Shown here one piece after another: positions 61,060-64,000 of a stretch of DNA of 64,000 bases. The DNA lies in NCBI GenBank assembly GCA_035048815.1, contig JAUCBN010000023.1, positions 2,177,501 through 2,241,500 of the forward strand, written 5' to 3'. This stretch comes from Abelmoschus esculentus. Its lineage: Eukaryota; Streptophyta; Magnoliopsida; Malvales; Malvaceae. How positions within the stretch are numbered: the first letter of the stretch is position 1; each line of letters opens with the position of its first letter. The notes beneath the pieces are model-generated. The model did no database searches. It saw nothing but the letters and a program-made list of their open reading frames with translations, and was not told the origin of the DNA. Made by a program: the position numbers and the translations under genes.

Positions 61060-64000
61060 ATGTGGGGATTTGGGGGAAGATTCTATTGGGGAAGAAAGGA
61101 AAGGGTGGAAAGAAGGAGAAATAGAGGAGGTATAGTTGTTGCGTTTGCTTGGATGTCGAGTCAAGAGAAGCACTTGAAGAACTATGTTCAGCTCTACGCT
61201 TCTTTGGGTTGGGATTCTCTCGTTTGTCATTCAGAGTTCTTGAACATGTATGTGGCTTTTTAAGCTAATTCTGGGTTTGTTTTAATTTTCGATTTAATTG
61301 TGTTTTTGTTGTTTGATGGATGCTTTTGACTTACTGTAGCGCTTGATTTCATGTTCTGTAGATTGGGTTGTTGGAATTTTAATCATTGACCCTTTATTTA
61401 ATGACTTTGATCTTGAATTTCTGGTTAAAAAGGAATGGTTCTGCACTTACGCTAATCATATGGCATATGAAATTGAGGGATATTGGTTTGAATTGCTGCG
61501 TATTGTCATATGCCTTTGCTTGATGCTTTTGAATTGAAATTTGATGTTAAGTTGGAGGTTGATTTTGATGTTTTGTTATCTGTGCAGGTTCTTCCCTGAG
61601 AAGGCTGCTGCTCTAGCACTTGATCTTCTTAAAGAACTTGTTCAGGTAATACTGGAAACAATATCGATTTGGCTTTATAATCTTGTTCAAGTGGTGTTGA
61701 TTTTAGATTGGAGCACACCTCTGATGGATAGAGGGGTATTCTATCCGAGTAATCCTATACTGTGGAATTGTATGCTTTTGTACATAGAGTGGGTTATCTC
61801 CTTTTATTTTTATGCAGGAGCTGAAGATGAGGCCATGCCCTGTGGTCTTTGCATCTTTTTCTGGTGGTCCTAAGGCCTGTATGTACAAGGTTCTTCAGGT
61901 ATTCCTTTTAAATTTTTGAAAACTCTAATGTATTTTTACCTTATACGTTACAGACTTGTTTCCGTTTGCTTGTGGTGATATAGTTTTATTTCTTTTCTTG
62001 TTGCAGATGATCGAGGGATTGTGTGAAGTACAAGTAAATCCAGTATGTTTGTACCTCTATCAATATGCTAACTTTTTACAAACTTCCTAAGTATACTATT
62101 GCAATTATTGTTTCCCTTTTTTCGTTATTTCTAAATAGACTACTGGTGTTAATGGGGCTATTAAGGTATCTATATTGGAAATCGTTGTTTCTCTTTTCCA
62201 TGACATAAAAATAAACTGATGGTGATGTAATGGCATTTGCTGACAATATTGTTTATGAACATTAGTATGGATAGTTAAGTTTTACTTGTCCTTTAAAATA
62301 TTCATTTTACTTCTGGTGAAGGATGATATCCAACTGGTGAAGGAGTGTTTTGCGGGACATATTTTTGATTCTAGTCCAGTGGATTTTACCAGTGACCTGG
62401 GTGCTCGTTTCGTTGTTCACCCGACAGTTCTCAAAATGTCTCATCCACCAAGAATAGCATCATGGATAGCAAATGGCATTTCTTCTGGTCTTGATGCTCT
62501 CTTCCTCAGCAGGTTTGAATCCCATCGTGCTGAGTATTGGCAGACTCTATATGCTTCAGTTGTAAGTGTACAATAGAAAATGTTATCAAGTTATTACTTT
62601 AATTTTTTTTAATATTCTATTTACTAATTTCAATCTTTTGCAGAGAATGGGGGCACCTTATCTCATATTATGCTCTGAAAATGATGATCTTGCTCCTTAT
62701 CAAATTATATGCAATTTTGCTCAAAGAATACAACAACTTGGCGGTGATTTAAAACTTGTGAAGTTAAATGATTCTCCTCATGTAGGTCAGTTTCTAAACA
62801 TATAAGAAGTTATTAGAACATGGTCACACCATATATATAGTTTTAATCAGGGTTCTGTGAAACATATTTAAACTGGAGAGATTGCAAAGAACAGTGTCGT
62901 CTTACATCTAATATGGGCACTCATTCATTCATCTTTAAGCATGCGTCACAATGCTGATGCTGTAGTCATCATCTTTTCTTGTTTCACCAAACATCATGAA
63001 ACATTTGGTTTTTGGATAGCACAAATGCTAGGTAGGGTCAGAGCCAGAATTTGTGTTATGGGGGGAGAGATAAAACTATAAAATCTTGGAGGGCCAAAGT
63101 TCAAATTTGTGTTAAAAAACTTAAATTTTAGTGTTAATTTTTGGGAGGGACCAAAAATGCAAAATTTCTATTAACCAAGGGGACAAAGCCCTTGCATTTC
63201 CCGGGGCTTTGTCCCTATTGGTAGTATTGGAATTTGCTGCCTTTCTTTATCAAACATGCTTATTAACTAGAAGCTTCAGAGGGGTCGCATGTTTATGCTA
63301 TAAATTTAAAAGAAGCTTTTTCCGGTCCAGACCCATTTATTTGCATGATAGAAAAGATTGTACAATTATATTAAACATAGGCCTAGCTGATGCAGCAGTA
63401 GAGAAAAATTGACAGAAGTAACAAAACTGAGCAAAACATAAACAATAGAGAATTCTAAAGCGTATATCGTATTCAGGCAATAGCACTGACTATTTCAACT
63501 TGTGCCATTTAATGATCTTTACAGGTCATTACCGGCATTATCCAGTTGATTACAAGGCTGCTGTGACCGAGCTTCTTGGCAAGGCAGCTGCCTTGTATTC
63601 CCGAAATATTCAACAGTTTGAGGGTGAACGAATTGAACCAGCAGCAGGAGCACAGGATGAAATCTCTGAGTCTATCTCCAATATCAGCAGAATAGCCTTA
63701 AGCCCAAACAAGAGCTTCGGGGGAACTCTGGTGCAAAGTGATAATTTCCTCTTGCCTAGTTCAATAGAATATTATGAAGGTAGAGATTTCGGGTCTTTCC
63801 AAGACCAACACAAGGAAGGTTTGATCCCTTTGCCTCAACCACCAAGCATTAATCTCCACGGGGTTCTTGGTCAAATGCTTTTTGATGCATGTGTTCCGAA
63901 GAACGTGGAAGGTTGGGATCTAAAGTCATCGGATTCCTCAAGCAGACACAAATATACCTCCAGGCGAAATTCCCATTTCAATCCAATCAAATGCATTCGA
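61060..64000 (+). CDS. DUF829/TMEM53-like alpha/beta hydrolase (3' end missing)
   Basis: Exons 61060-61247, 61588-61645, 61818-61898, 62007-62042, a likely 27-base micro-exon 62139-62165, 62322-62561, 62644-62785 and 63525 to the right edge give 416 residues with no stop yet. The domain begins GGIVVAFAWMSSQEKHLKNYV and continues YASLGWDSLVCHSEFLN. The probable nucleophile Ser is in FASFSGGPKACM. The probable acid is in ILCSENDDLAPY, and the probable His is in SPHVGHYRHYP. This is the DUF829 (TMEM53) family, membrane-associated hydrolases of unknown substrate. After the domain the last exon carries about 120 further residues, Ser-rich and unlike the short end of most family members. The micro-exon is in frame, but the protein also reads without it. 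Confidence 0.83.
63033..63217. mobile_element. hAT-like MITE in the DUF829 gene
   Basis: It opens TAGGGTCAGAGCCAGAATTTG and closes GGGGCTTTGTCCCTA, which are imperfect inverted repeats of the same CAGGGACGGA type as the SEC3A elements. The 8-bp flanks match poorly, so it is probably an older insertion. It lies in the last intron present in the window. Confidence 0.55.

Noticed and set aside
1..64000. CRISPR arrays, prophage, operons or bacterial defence genes
   Set aside because: No regularly spaced repeats or prokaryotic gene organisation was seen. The window is plant nuclear DNA.
1..64000. tRNA, rRNA or known microRNA genes
   Set aside because: I saw no T-loop/A-box pair or recognisable hairpin. 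A covariance-model scan would be needed to exclude them fully.

Overview
This window is nuclear DNA of a flowering plant. Its genes have many short exons with GT-AG introns, its intergenic DNA is very AT-rich, and small transposons lie inside introns. The protein set and the recurring AT-rich repeats are what I would expect of a Malvales genome such as cotton (Gossypium). That organism call is an inference from family resemblance and was not searched. Operons and Shine-Dalgarno sites do not apply.

Left to right: the 3' part of a DUF4091 gene (+, 51-2364); a repeat-rich AT desert with two or three fold-back elements and a hAT-type MITE; an intact CYP72-clan P450 (+, 6598-8525) with a duplicated G-box segment upstream; a PP2C phosphatase (+, 10197-about 12935); a DeSI/PPPDE peptidase (+, 15831-16859); a MATE/DTX transporter (+, 19552-22736) with an abnormal splice donor and a MULE-like MITE in its last intron; and a 25-exon SEC3A exocyst gene (+, 24530-33449).

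The segment from 33740 to 39545 is a graveyard. It holds a CYP82-like pseudogene (-), a complete 3480-bp non-autonomous LTR retrotransposon that encodes only Gag and protease, and a frameshifted leucine-rich-repeat extensin pseudogene whose first ATG sits against the 3' LTR. The U3 part of each LTR carries a long array of heat-shock-element-like pentamers held in one 5-bp register. I consider this the most interesting signal in the window.

After that come a TIN1-like secretory protein (+, 41602-43072), a SERAC1-like mitochondrial protein joining ARM-like repeats to an alpha/beta hydrolase (-, 49613-44532), a membrane-anchored protein with a PAN/apple-like Cys-rich end (-, 54153-51340), about 6.5 kb of AT-rich repeats with a possible plastid-derived piece, and a DUF829/TMEM53-like gene (+, from 61060) that runs off the right edge.

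The genes do not form a pathway and look like ordinary plant neighbours. Exon borders were set by hand from reading frame, splice sites and family resemblance. For most multi-exon genes the exon lengths sum to a clean open frame, which supports the models. No CRISPR array, tRNA or rRNA was seen.
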